Made by a program: the position numbers and the translations under genes. From Parascedosporium putredinis (taxonomy: Eukaryota > Ascomycota > Sordariomycetes > Microascales > Microascaceae), in assembly GCA_949357655.1 (NCBI GenBank), contig CASHTG010000016.1:1860001-1924000 (forward strand): a DNA stretch of 64,000 bases, written 5' to 3'. Under the pieces are notes generated by a model. That model saw only the letters and a program-made list of their open reading frames with translations. It was not told the origin of the DNA and made no database searches. Positions 23,465-37,373 of this stretch are shown here, one piece after another; within the stretch, counting starts at the first letter, position 1; every line of letters begins with the position of its first letter.

Positions 23465-26400
23465 ATGTATCGTGTGCATATAATCCCTACCATATCCCTA
23501 CCATCCTCCAGAAAAACTCAGGACCCCCCTGGTAGGGTGTCGAGGACGACAAAAACGGGGCTAGGCTGTCCAACCATTACTCCGTGACTCGATCGAAACG
23601 AGTATGACTGGCACAAAGGCAAGATGACGCTATCCGTTTGTTGAATTTCCGGATCGGTCCCGACCTTTTTATTTCCGAGCGGGCGGCGTGTCCGAGGAAT
23701 AGGCTCCCGTGATCTGCAGTTTCCCGGGCAGCTGCTTGCCAGTGTCAGTAGTTTTTGGGGTTTGTATTGCAGTTGGCCCGCACATGTTGGCCCGCAGACA
23801 CATCGGAGGCGCGCCATCCATGACATCGCGGTCTGAACGCCTTCACATGAGAGGGAGGGATGAACGAATGGATCTGATTCCCGCGGAAGCCGCACGCGGA
23901 CTCGTAAGACTCGATAATTCCGCAGGGGGTGTGCGGATGGATCTAGACGTACGCGTTGCATTGATAGGGTAAAGTTAAGGAGGCCCACATCGCCACTGTA
24001 CTAGACTAGACACGCCGGACGATGAACCAACTCCCTTCGTTGAGCTGGCTCCTCGGTGTTAGGCCCAACACGCTGTCCTTTTTTCTTCTTAGCTACGAAG
24101 TACGTAGAAAGGACAACGGTGTCAGCCCCAGCCTTCTCGTTTGCTGGCGAGGTGAGTGGATATAGGCAACACCGGAATACCTGGAGGCGAGGAAGCAGGG
24201 GTGGTTGGCTCAGGAAATCTTATTTTGACACGCCCAAAGGACCTTGCACCCACCCTGCTTCTTCTTGATAGCTCAAATGGCGGTATTAGGTTTCGATCAT
24301 TCTCGCCAACCGATCGATGCCTAGCAGATTCAGAACTTGCCCCGCTTTCATTTTTTTAGTCGCAAAGGCTGGCTAAGTGAACGCGGGGTTGGGGTTGGGT
24401 TTCCAAGAAAGACAGATGGAGGCGTAGGCGGTTTGACATGAGACAGCTAACCTAAGTGGTCTGGAACCGTTGATCTGTCCATTGTTCCGGAGGCCTTTTT
24501 TTTTCCCCTCTTTTTTGTTTTGTTTTCTCCGCTGGTGGTGAAGACTCCCAAAGCTGGTTCCCTCATTGGCACCAGGGATATCAATCAGAAGGCGTAGGCA
24601 ACCGTCCTGTTCGGCAGCCCATCTAATCCCCAGCGCGCCGGTTTTACTACAAGTACTTATCACAACGAGGGTAAGGAGGGAGGGGCGAGCACGAGCCATT
24701 GGATTGGCGGTGACAACCTCAGCCAAGGGGAAGTTCGCAAGCTCAGGCCGACCGCTTCTTCGATTCTAGGAGCCCCCTACTAATAATACTTAGTCTATCC
24801 CTCATTTCACCCTCCTCTCAACAAGGGCAAGGGCGCGCGCAGGGAGAGGGGCAATTATGGAAGGAAGCACTTTGATCGATGAGCCAGATACCTGAGCCAG
24901 ATACCTGGAGGAGAGGTGGGAGGTGCAGTGTGCCATACCATTTGATGGTTCGTTGCCAGACTTGAGGGTTTGGTTGGTGTCTGTTTGGTGGGGAACCCGC
25001 CGGCATCTTCCGCGGTTACGGGGCAGGGTCGGCGACTGGTCGTGCTGTGTTGGGATTGGCTCTTGATGTGTGAGCGGATCATGGGATCCAGACTCATGGA
25101 GTCAGGCTGGCACCTCTAAGCTACATTTTCTGAACAGTATTCATACAAGTATTCACTAACCTCACAATTCTCCGCATTCACCACAATCTCGATATGCGAT
25201 CAACGAGGTGGCTCCACAGCAGCGGGAATGCTTACTACACTACATGTTTATCCTTGTCGAGGGGTAGATGAATTGATCCATGACTTGCTCTGTAGTCTCA
25301 GGGTTGTTTTCTTCCTTGCCATGGCTGGCCACCGACATACAAGTATTCCTCGAAAAACTGGGTGCAGAGGCTGGCTGGCTCAGCCGTTGTGTCAACCTTG
25401 TAGCGTTCCATCTATGGGCCTGCTAGCGTGGCCGAGTCTGAATCTCTATCAATAGACTCGCAGCTCACAATTTGAGGGTTACGTTCACCTCCTTGTCTAC
25501 CGATGGCTTGGGAAACTACATGTAGCACGCTATTATCTGGAGGATCAATGTGTTGGTTCCGCGTTCCGCTCCTGAGGGAACCCTGCGCTTCTAGGACCCC
25601 TCCCCGCCTGCCCCTCGCTGGTCGAGCTCCTTCCGCCAGATGACAAAGGGTCTGGTGGACAGGTCCAACAACTCAGGCCCTCAAATTCGTGATGTTGGCC
25701 AGCAGGGTTTGGCCATTTATTGGTGTAAGCTGCGAGATGCTAGTACTTTGTAGTTCTGCTCTGACCTTCCTAAACATGAGCCTATGAGGGGCTTGAAACT
25801 ACGTTGTTTTGATGCCAATAAGCAGTTGAAAATGTATCGGCGCAAGATGTTCGTTCAGCCATTATCGGTCCAGAATAGTTCGCCAGCATGATAATCTCGC
25901 TTCTCCATTCTATTGCTTCGCTAGTGCATGGGAAGAGTTGCATGGGGGAGGGGTTTCCTTTTGTTGATTTTTTCAACTTCCTTTGTCATTGTGGAACAGA
26001 TCTTTGTCTTGTTTTGCCCACTCCCGAAGACGCTGCACCATCCCCGTCAACACGAGCAGCTGGTCCTCCAATCCCGGGCTCAATTTCGGGTGGAGTGGAG
26101 AGAGGCTGACTCGGGGCTGAATGCTGGTGGGATGGCTTCGCCATGGTTTCCCCAAACTCGGAGTGGACCTATTACCTATTATTATGATGGGTGTCCTTCC
26201 CGATTCCGAAAAGAAAACAAAAATACAAATCGCCTTGCACGACTGCTTTGTTCAGAAATCGAAATTAATCCCAGGATGAATGAGCCTTGTCTAGCCTCGC
26301 CCGGCTGATGCTGATGCTTATGCTGATATCGAGTATTCTGGGTGTCGATGGCACCTTGGTTCTCGAGACCGTCGCATCCTCATGTTGCTTGCTGCTTGTT

Positions 26401-28840
26401 GTTTGGGGTCCTGAGGGGCGTATAGACTCGTAGCTATCGGCATAAGGAGAGGTAGGAATGTCATCGAAATGTTTCTGGTTGGCACGAAGAACGAATCACT
26501 CGTACCTTCGCATTCTCGAATGGCTGTGTCATAACGCCAAAAATAATACTTGGCTAGGCTGCGGTTGAGCTGCACTACATTCAAGAAAGTCGTCAATCCA
26601 CGGATACAACATAGTTGTGTTGCATCCAGTTTGATCCCGTCCGTCATCCCCACCATGTTGCTTGATGGGGGCGGGACATGAATGATGCCGAAAGCGTCCA
26701 GGTCTCCAGTCGAGGATCGTGCTTTCCAGTCACGGTCTTCTCCCACGATGCCTCTCCTTGCTTCGTTCACGGATCAAGTACATGTAGGCAGCGAACTTGG
26801 AAATCCTTTTACCTCGTTCGTTTACTCGAGGTCTCATTGGGAAATAAGCATTCCTATGTGTTGTTCGATCAGATCGATCTGATATTTTGCATTCTACACG
26901 AGTTCGGCTCTTCAGGCCAGCATGTCATCAGTGCAGATGGCTGGCCCTTTCCGCTTCAGGAGTTTTGTCAGGGCCTGAGGGGAGAGAGGGGTGTTTGCGG
27001 GCGGCGTGAACAGTTACAAGTACGATTTACGAAAATTCACACATCAATATACGCTGGAAAAGGCTTCAGCGCTGTCATCTTCGTTTTCCGCTCGACAGGG
27101 ACGCTGTCCACATCCGCATCGATGCCGCGATAGCAAAATATCAGCTCCTTTCAATTGGGGCATGTTCGAGGCCACATGGCGATGGCCTTTATTTTTAGGA
27201 GCTTGCCATCCAATTTAGAACCTTGCTTGCCGTCTTGGTTCAGGCCGATCCATGCAGTCATCATCCATTCCTTTTATCGAGGCAGTCTTATTAGGGTGCG
27301 GGCTCTTGGCGTGCCTTGGGCTGGAGGGCATCTGACAGCGACAGTGACAGCGCCGCCACAGATGGATCCAGAATGGTCGAGATGCCCGCGGTTCGGCTCT
27401 TGTCGGATTGTCGGGCAAGTGTCGCTTCCCGGGAGTTTGGTGACCTTGTCTATAGGCAGCTGATAACACATATTGAAAGGATCGAAATGATGAGGGCCAG
27501 TGAGGGACTGATCAATGGATGACAGACTAGTCATATTGCGGACTTGTGGTAAAGTGAGGCCCGGACAAAAGTGTTCCCGAGCTCAACCAAAGCTTACGGC
27601 ACATGAACTCCCATCTCGCTCCTGCTTCCATTCCCGTGTTGACAGGAGCCCACGCCCTCAGTAATACTGGGACATATCCCTGCCAAAAATCATCTTTTCT
27701 TTCAAATCTTTTTTGGCAATAACCTTTTCTCACAACTTACCCTAGACGATCCGCTCGACCAAATTGGCCATCAGCGAGGAGCAGGATCACAGTTCTCCAC
27801 GTCGAAGGGTATGTTGCAATTGCGAGTCGGGCCCGAGAAGAGCGACCAACTCGGCGCACAAGGTGTCTGCAGTGCCTCGTTGGAGGGCAAAGGACCCGGG
27901 GATTGGAAACGAGGGCTTTGGGGTGTCTATTGTTGATAGATCCATCCATGCTCTAAAAATAATAGTGGACAATTTCGGGGTACATCAACGGATGAGATGG
28001 TGGGAGGGGTGCGTCTAGGTGTTCTCGCGACGCTAGAGCCAACACTGATCCTGCTTTGATGGAAGCCTTTTCGAAGGAGGATACAGCCGACAGAGAGAAT
28101 GCATCGACTTGGAGCATTCATTCTTTGTATCTCTTTCTGTTATCGGAACAAGAAACTCGATATTACGATAATCGATGCTGGTGTCTATTTGGTGGGTATG
28201 CCCGCATCGGAGTTTAGAGTGCACGAGGACGGCTTAGACGAGGCTCAGACTTGGGGGTTTGGCCTAGCTCAATATTTGGGCCAACTCGTGGAATGGCCAG
28301 CCTTCATCCTGATCTGTTGTGCTGGGCGATAGCTTGGCTGGCCTGTCCGGCCGGTCAGCCAGGAATTGGCCTACCGCGATCTCTCGCGGGCCAACACCCT
28401 CCCCGGGGGTTTGAAGCATCTGCGCCTCTCGCCTGAAAACAACATTTATCTTAGGAGTCGCGTAAACACGTCTTCTAGCAACCTGGTATTAACTGTGTTT
28501 CACACCTCGTTGTTGGCAATATGCGAGACTCTAGGGTGGCAGGCTGGTCGATTATCTGCCTTGTGTGCCTCATCCAATGCCCAGATGTTGAAAGCGGGAA
28601 ATGCGAATGAGGGGGTAGTACCTCGTTCATACGTCTGGGGTTGGTCCTTTTTCCTCTTTTTCATTTCACCTTCTCCTTCCTTTCCTTATTTGTCAATCTC
28701 TGAGCAATCTGTGCTGGTACACCGATGCTTTGGGACTTTGGTGGGATTGCGCAGGCGGCGCAGTCAACTGAATAATCCTTCATTCCCCCATCTATTTGCT
28801 AACCGTACTGCTCGCTGCCCACATCTCTCTAGGATCCACC
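23465..28840. other. Second gene desert, part 1
   Basis: Only short, unrecognised open frames occur on either strand. TACATGTA palindromes lie at 25517-25524 and 26779-26786. A GTGGCCGAGTCTGA stretch near 25427 resembles a tRNA A-box but has no matching B-box. No mobile-element protein is visible. Confidence 0.5.
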
Positions 28841-30750
28841 AGTCATGTCCAATCCTCAATATGGCGGATATGAATCCAACCACTGTCCACTGCACTCCGG
28901 GGTAAACAAACATCGTCACCCCCTTCACACAGAAGCGAGGATCCTCGAGGCCACCTCCACGCCCCTACGCCTTCCAGTTGGTACTAAAATCCATACCACC
29001 CCTTTCCAGTCGTACCTTTGCCCTTCTAGGGTAATATGTAGCGACGACGCCATACTGGGTCGGCCTGAGGCGTGTCTATCCGTCGAAAGCGAGTTGGTCC
29101 CGCCGCCGCGTGGAGCGACGATCACCTGCTCCGCTTCCACGATTCTCGGGAGTGGGCCGCAAGAGCTGACCAGATTCCCTGCCGCGGTCTCACAGATGAC
29201 GTCGAGGCTGAGCTTATCTGTTGCATGGATCTATGGCGCGGCGGCCCGTGGTTGCTGGTTGGAGGAGTGTTGCTAGGAGGAGCTGGAGGCATATGTTGGG
29301 CGGTGAGAAGAGCTGCTAGCGGCGACCTGAAGGCAGTGTTCTGTTTAATGATAATCAGGACCCAAAAGACTCGGCTATGTTCTTTCTTTGGTTGCTATGA
29401 ACGGCTGGAGATGGCGCCTGGCACATCGCTCGAGGTAGGGAGGGGGAGGATGCGAGTTTACCACGGAGAGAACCCCCGCTTCAGAGCCTCATTCCTTCGT
29501 ACGATGCGGTTGGATATTCCGCGGGGGGGCTTTGAGCAAGGGCGGCTGTTGGTAGGTGCAAGATGGATGCGACCAAACAAAGAGGAGCATGGAACATGCC
29601 CTCCAAGAACAAGGCACGTGTAAGACTTGGCCATAAGATACTCGAGTTGGTTCAACTCCTTGACATATTCCACTCTAGGTTGGTAGGCTACAAGGGTTTC
29701 GTAGAAGGGTCTCTCTCCTTACTGACATGGTATCTAGCTTCGGGTCAGGCTATGTGCCTTGTGCCTCTTTCACGACCCTGATTTGTTTATTCCCGCGATG
29801 ATAGGCTCTTATACGAATAGATATTGTGATCGAAAAATGCAAGATTCACCGGCGCCATCCTTGGCCTAGGTCGCTTCGCTGTGTATGCTAGACGCAAAGG
29901 TTCGACCGAGGCTACCGGCCCTCGCTTTACCCTTAACAGTAATATAGCACCCGAAGTGGCACTGGAATAGTGTCTAGCACATGAATGTGCGATTGATATC
30001 GACTACCAAGCTTCTAGAGAGGCCTCATATGAGGCAGAAGCGCGCGTCCTCTACCTTACGAGCGCCCAAAGGGGAGCAATGGATTTATTCGCCTTGATAG
30101 CACATGAGGCAGGTTTTATACGCACTGCTAAGGTAAGTCTTTTGGAATGAGCATGACGATCTTGTTCTTCTCCCTAGCTCCTCTACTCACTTGTCCAAAC
30201 CTTGTCATCAATGCACAATAAGCTCATAGTTCTTCTCAAGGGAAACCTCGAGCACCCTAGTTCCCTGGAACCAGCGCACCCTGTACGACTGACGCCCCGA
30301 GAACCCTCAGTCACGGAAGTGCTCAGTGCAAGCCGTGGATAGGCGCCGGGCCTCCAAGTTCTCCTTGGTTGCCTAGCCACAATTCTCTTTCATGTAAGGT
30401 TCGGTGACTTGTGGGAATAGAAAGCCCTTGAGATTCAGCTTATGCACGTATCGGGTCTTGTTCGGACGAGGCAAGTGGGAAGGGGTTCTGCCCAAAGCAC
30501 CCATTCTTTCCTCACGAGGAATGTTAGAAATGCCAGAATCCCACCCTCACTTGGAACCTCTACCCACCAAGACACGGTATCACTGTCTTATTCTCACCCC
30601 TCAGTACGCAAGGGTTAGTGAGATGAAGGTGAGCCTAACCGTCGATACGCGAGGCTCAGCCTCCCAGTACAAGATGTTGAGAGTGCGGGCCTACCGGGAT
30701 ACCGCTTGTCGAACGTAAAAGAGATGAAGAAGCATTTTCACTCCTAAGTT
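28841..30750. other. Desert segment with coding-like fragments
   Basis: A short frame beginning MSNPQYGGYESN starts at 28845 and is followed by an overlapping frame (29072-29623) with a Gly-rich hydrophobic stretch LLVGGVLLGGAGGICWAV. A further patch around 29850-30150 is open apart from one stop. None matches a family I know. They may be a gene broken by indels, or chance. No annotation as a gene is justified. Confidence 0.2.
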
Positions 30751-33700
30751 GAGCTAGGGTACATGAAAAAGCTGAGATCGAATGGTTTTCCAAATACAGA
30801 GTGCCACCCTGTGGACTAGTGCGCCCAGACGTGCGAAAAGAGGCATCCGGTCCAGGGGCCTCAAGCGGCGTGACGCGAACTGGACACCAATCACCGACAG
30901 GACTCTGCTACTCTTGACGACGATGGTGGGGAGTGTTCTGGCGAGCCTTATGCATGGGCAACCGACCCCACCTCATCCACAGCACGTTGGAGTAAAAGCC
31001 TGGGGGCTTGTGGGCCTTTGGTTTGCCTGGTCGCTCCCGCTCTCCCCTACTGAGGCACCTAAGCTCGCACTTTGAGGAAGCGACATCTCGAGTCATACAG
31101 CACATGGATGGGACCACAGTTCTACCGAGTTAGACGAACCGGCTAACCGCTACCAATGACCGCGGTTTCTTCTTCGTTTTCGGTGTGCTAATAGTGAAAG
31201 GAAGCGGGGAAGGGGGTGGTGAATAGGGTGCTGCGCCTCGGCCAACAAAAGCCGGAGAGCCTCACCTCAACAGAGACGGGGCTAGAAGACGTGGCGGCAT
31301 ATGCCATATGCACGGCTTGCCCAGACAACCCCCAAATCGCCGCCGTAGTGCAACGGCCGTAGGGAGAAGCAAAAGAGCGGAATATAAAAAAAGTGTAAAT
31401 TCCCCGATTCTATTCCTCCTATTCGACCTTTGTAAATCTGGGTTGCCGAGCCCGGTCCTGCGGGGAGGGCCCAAGGGCCAGCCTCACGCCGTCTCCCGCG
31501 CGGACGTGTGCCGGCTGCCTCCTCTATCTAACGGCGCTGCGATGCACAAGCTCGCCTCACTTCCAAAGGGCAAAAAACAAAGAGGTGATTTATTCAACTG
31601 GCACGAGTACCGCAAAGCCGAAGAAAACTAGTGTCCATTGGTCGCCACATGTTGTACGACGATGAAAAAGTGAGAGATGAGTGGCAGTCCCTTACACCGA
31701 AAGCGCCTAGTGTGGGTGGGTTTCCAGAGCCTCACTCGGGGATTCGGTGCGGGGTTAGACGTGTGTTTTTCCTCTTCTTTACGGGCTTGTGTGGGGCGAA
31801 CCGGGGGTGGTCGGGTCGTGGTTCCTGATCGCATGGCTGAAGGGGCTGCGCTATGCGTAGAGGTGCATGGGGAGCACTAGAGCATAGGCAGGCAATTGAT
31901 GGATGAAATTTGGTCCAAAATCCATTGATGTCAACACGAGGCCGGTCGACGTCGCTGCCTTTTTCCTCTTTAAGCTTCAAATGTCATTGACCATTCCCCC
32001 AGCTGTCTTCACTTGAGATCGGCGGTGGCTGTGGCGGAGGCGCTCGTAGAGTCCACGACGCAGGCTGGCAGGGCACGTCCGCCTGAGCCGGGGTTCAACA
32101 AGCGTCACGGGATCGGGATTCTGCCTGGCCCTGCCAGAGACCGGGGTTTTGGCTGGATCGAATCGCGAAAGGGACGGCCGCGCCGGTGGACCGAGGCAAT
32201 GGACGAGACGGGACCTCCCATCAATCCATCAATCGTCGAAGCTCATGAACTTGATGTGCTCCAAGCACTCCAAGTCGATTGAGCAAGAAAGGGACAGCCG
32301 CGACTCGGTGTGGCACGGGTGTGTTGTACTCGGGCAGAATGAGGATGATGAGGTGTCAGCTTACGAGCGGGCAGGGGCAAGGACAGTGGCAGTGAGCATC
32401 CCGTTCCGTTGCCCATCGCCACAAATCGCATTGCCCGCTTGAGTTTGCAGAAAAGAGGTCGTAAACTTTACATAGGAGCTTGCGTCGTGAATTTCTTTTT
32501 CTTTCCAATTCTGGAACTTCCTCCCTTTGGTAACACACAGCATAGGGACCATACTTCGAGTAAAGAATGCCAGAACCGCAGCTGAATTATCCGGGGAACA
32601 GGAACGGGGAACGGGGAACGCACCCTCGCCTTGCCAGGCTCACCCGTGGATATTCAGTCAAGTCGGATCCGAAAAGCAGCGGGAACCAACCTTGTCCGCT
32701 CTCGCCCGCTCTCGTCCGTTTTCGTCCGGACGAAGAGCAGAAGACGAACCCTTTTCGTCTGTAAGGGGAAGGTGATGGGGCGAAAACTAAAGTGCAACTC
32801 GTATCGGGATGGTAGGTTTCAGACCGCCTGGGCACTTTACGTCCAATTTAGGGGCTTGAATGCTGAGAAATAGGGAGATCAATTGATTCAGGTGAAGCGG
32901 CTTAGGCGGAGACGCAAGGCCCCTCTATTTCCTGCGCTTCATTTAGTTTGTCCTTTCTTTCTTTCTTTCTTTTTTTGTTCATTCCTTCTTCCTTCGTTTT
33001 ATCTTCCTTGCCGAGCCGAGCGTCCCGCGTGAGCCGAGTTTTCCATCTTGAGATCTTCTTTCGCGGGAAGAACGCGTGCTAATGCAGCAGCATGTGTGTC
33101 ATGGGGTTCGACGGCGAGGAGGGGTAGCTAATATCCATCGCAATCACTTTTTCTTGTTCATTGATGAGCCATTGGTGCCGCTCCTTCCATGTTGAGGAAC
33201 GGACTGGACTGAGCCTCTGCGAGGGCGGGGAGGGGGATCGGCCGCTGGCTAAAGGCGAGGCCGAGAGGAAAGAGATTCGTAAGCGCTAACTGACACTGCC
33301 TGCAGCGCGAGGCATGAGCAAACAGTCGCTTCACCCATGGGAGGCCAAGAAGAAGCAAAGAATTACAGATAAGGGCGAAGAAGGGGGAATGCTTGGAGCG
33401 TGAAGTGCGCAGTCATGTGGGGGACGTGTTCACTGCAGTGCTCGCGATAGGTTTGTGTATGGCAGGCTAGGAAAGCTGTACACGACACCACCCCAAGCCT
33501 CGCTAGGAAACAATGATGTGATCCCAACGTCGTAAGATGTGCGACGAATACGCGGTGGCTTGGAACGGGGCAGTCAACCTGATAGACTAGCATGCTTGGA
33601 GAGCGCGCTGGAGAAAGGCCTGGGCGAAACTACGCGTCACACACATCCATCCATGCGATGTGTCCGACAAAATCCTATATAGCACTGCTAAGCTTGAGCA

Positions 33701-36700
33701 CGTTTTTTCAGCAGAATCGCTTCGCGTCCGGGCCCCATATTAACGGTAATCCTGGCGGTACATGTATTGTTGCGGAGGAAGAGCAGTAGCCGGCACTGTG
33801 AAGTGAGCGTCTATCCGTCAATCGGATCCACTTTGCCGTTGCTTGCAAATAGCCCTGAGGCCGGTTCGGCCACGTTTCTTGTGGGGAAACCCGCCAGGAA
33901 CAGGCGGTGATGGGGTCGCGCAGCTCTGCCCTTGTGACCGCCGATTGATTATTCTAAAACTTAGAAGAATTGGGCCCCAGGCGGACTTGGGGCGGGACCT
34001 GACGAGCTGGGCCCCGCCCAAGCCGTCTGCTAATGGAGCACAATGTCCTCAAGTCTAATTTCTTTCGCCACTGTGGGCGATGAGGAGGAGATTGATAGTC
34101 TTCCTCGTCCTTCTTTAGCCCGTTCTTCTCCTATTCAAAATCCAGTGCGGATTTATAAGCCGAGGGCAAAGAACGCGAATGGAATGAGCTGGAAGATGAT
34201 TATCGGCTGAGTCGGTCGGCCGGCCGTCGCTGGATACGGGGTTCCCCGAAACCATCGGGGGCGGATGCCGATGTGACGTCAGCCGACCTGGATCAAACCC
34301 ACCGTGAGGCGTTGTGGCTGACTATACCCTTGTCAACGAAGACCGGCTCATGCTTTCGCCTTTCGCAGCAGACCAGTTGACAATTCTGCAGGGTGTACCT
34401 CGGTATACCTATCTAGAAGAATCAAGGAATCGACTGGAATATCGTTCCTGGGCAGGTTCCTGGGCAGCTGGGCAATCTCGTGCCACCTACGCAGTCCGTT
34501 CACTTCTACTCCCGAAGAAAGTCGAGCTTTGCAAATAGCAAACATCTCCTCGGAAAACAAACAAAGTACGTACACACGTGCTATGTGAGATTTGGCGGCG
34601 GAGGGTCGGGTTGGGTTGGAGAAGGGGATGGAAAAAGGGAGAAAAGGAAGGGGGTGGCTCAATTTGGAATCGAGATGGTAGAATGTAGTGGAGCTGCAAT
34701 CTACAAAATGTCATCCGTCAATTGCTTTTCACCTATCATTGCTCTGTACGTTCGTTGGCTTGGCTCGTGGGCTTGAAGAAGTTTGAGGTTGCCTCCGCTT
34801 TAATTTACTGCTCATTAATCTGAAAGGCGATCGCCCTTGCACTTTGATTCGAACGCAGTGGCGACTTTAGAGGGGCATTGTTCTGGCCTGTAAATCTCGG
34901 GGAATCGTCCATGGATAGTAGTGTATATCGAATCACCTGTGCTGGGGATCGATCATGGAAAACGGCAACATCGTTGATTAATCAGAATCGGGCTTTGACA
35001 TCTGACCGTACATGTACTTGTAATGTTTCCATTCACGATCTGTAGAGAATGGATATTGAAGGTGGCTAGTCCCGGCTTTGCTCGTGCGCTGGAATGACCA
35101 AGTATGAATAAAGTTATCAATGGTGGCTCCGATGTGGTCAAGTGATAACCTCATGTTTAGCGAGCGTGATTGGCGGCCGCACAAATCGCTTTCTCGCCAG
35201 AGCCCAGAGATGGTCCACTTGTCCACCCATCCACTTGCCCACTAATCCATTCAGAGGTGGGAAAATTGTGTGAATTATTGTTGACGTCGTGTTTTGCCAA
35301 CATCTTGGCAAAGAGGTCGGGTCGAGCGAAATTTGCGGGGGGAACCAAGCCGGAGAAAGAGGAACATTGGCACCAACCAAGACGTAGTAGGTCTCGGCGG
35401 TACTATTTTTCTTCCTTTTTTTCTCTTTGCTTTCTTTCATGTTCGAGGAGAGTGCACTTGGACTATGCATTGATTGATACCTCACCTTTGATTGACGGAC
35501 GGTGGTTAATCCATCGCGAACTACGGTTGGGAAAAGTGCTACTGTGTGGGAGCCTTCTGGCTACGTAAACAGAGTAAAGGATTGTGGGATATGCATGTGC
35601 TGCCCACCTATATCTTCTTCAGTCCCGAATTCCTTTGGCGTTCCACGGAAGAGGACTGGGTGGCAGGACACAATGCATCTAGTCACCATGGACTCAACAT
35701 ACACTGGGGGATGGATGTGTTAACAATGAATGCAAGAAAATCTTGATCGCCCATGCCGGATCGCAAGTGGTGCTGGCGCACGCGTTGAGAGGTGAAGAGC
35801 GAGGTGAGACTAGTGCTCGTAGTGGGGTGCCACGCTCGAACGACAGGATGCCAAACCAGTCATTCGCACTCTCCCCTGGCACTAATAGCTAGAAACGTCC
35901 ATGGCGAAGTCTCCACAATGTTCGAAAGGCCGGCGCTCAAGCCACTCACCGCCTGGCTAGCGGGCCGAGTGGTTTGTGCGGTCTTCCGAATCGGGGGTTG
36001 AGTTCTTTGTGCGGCCTGCAGATGCGCTCTTTGTGCGGATTCGCCATCATGGCTCCGTAATGGCACGGATATGCCAGGAAATCGGTGTGTCATCAGGGCA
36101 TCGTCTCTTTTCTGTTATAAGAGCAAGCTGGGGGCGTCGAGTGATGACTTCGGGAAAGAGGAAATAACTTGTTGAGAAAGAACGACCGAGAGGCTGCTTT
36201 ACCTATTAGTTCCTTCCTTTTGACATTGCTGTCTTTTTTGTTTTTCTTCTATTCGAACTAATATTCGAGGGAGATCCATTGCAACTCTGTGTGCCTTGGC
36301 CATCAATTGATCTCGCATTTTATCGGAATCGGCGTATAAGCAAGTCCTTGCTCCTCGATATATATTAACCTGACATCGCGTGCCGCCACCAATTCTATTA
36401 CATCCACTACACCCACGGATACTTGTCTCCGAGATCGTCCCAGGTTCAGCATCGCCCAAAGATTCCTTGGGCCGCAAACCGGAATTTCACTTCTCAATCA
36501 CACCTGCACCTGCCCTTATACAGCAAACCCACTAAGACATTTGATACTCCCCAGCCTACCATACACGGGAAATACAGGCGTGTCATACCGTCGTTCCGGG
36601 CCAAGAGCTTGCCTGGTCACAACCGAATCCCCACTGGACTGGACTGGCCTTCTCTCCCCACACCCACTACCTTCAGGCTGATATCGACTGCTCCTTTGAC

Positions 36701-37373
36701 AAGTTCAGACTCCGCAGCCCGCCTGCCCTGGTCCCCGGGTTTGTCCCATCTGCTAGTGGGAGACTTGTTCCGTTGGGCATTCGAGCTCCGAACTGGGGAG
36801 ATAGAAGAAAAAAAAACAAGAACACCGAGTGTTTGCCTTGGCATCTCCGTTGTATCTTTGACGGTTCACACGCCGCAAGGAATGGTAGTACGGTAGAAGA
36901 GTAAACAACCACTCGTACTCGGGGTTCATACTTGGAAGATTAGCGAGAGAAAGGCCCTAAGCTCGGCCATCTTGGCCTTGGTCTTGGAAAAAGGAAATTC
37001 AAGGAGCGATTGTTTGTCTTTGCGCCGCCGTCTTACTACTACATACAGCGTTGAGACTCCTCCTGTGCCATCCATCCCCCGGATTTCCGGCACGTACGAG
37101 TCTCGCATTATCAGCCGGGACTAGCATCACCCGCCAAGCAATACCCGAACAGGGAATCAATCAACGACCTTTCATCTAAATCACCCGTACAGCACCTCGA
37201 TATTAACGACTACCCGAAAAACTAAGGAAAATCAATCTCGAGCTCGCGACAGGGCAAGCCGCAAAGGCACCAGTGTTTGGCCGGCTTGGCCCCGCCGACG
37301 GCTCCCGTCCGTTACCACCCCACACCACCTAAATCAAACTACCCCTCCCTTTCGCCTCGCCAGCACGCCCAGC
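30751..37373. other. Second gene desert, part 2, and copper ATPase upstream region
   Basis: No gene is recognised. Contents: a CTTT microsatellite near 32952-32976, small GGGAAC repeats near 32597-32620, and TACATGTA palindromes at 33759-33766 and 35009-35016. From about 36.4 kb the + strand turns C-rich and is presumably the promoter and leader of the copper ATPase gene. Confidence 0.45.
32952..32976 (+). repeat. CTTT microsatellite
   Basis: Four CTTT units are followed by a T-run. Confidence 0.8.

Noticed and set aside
25427..25495. tRNA-Leu/Ser-like GTGGCCGAGTCTGA stretch
   Set aside because: No B-box (GGTTCGANTCC), no acceptor-stem pairing and no cloverleaf could be drawn.
29850..30146. 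Almost stop-free 100-codon patch
   Set aside because: One in-frame stop and no family resemblance; stretches like this are expected by chance over six frames.
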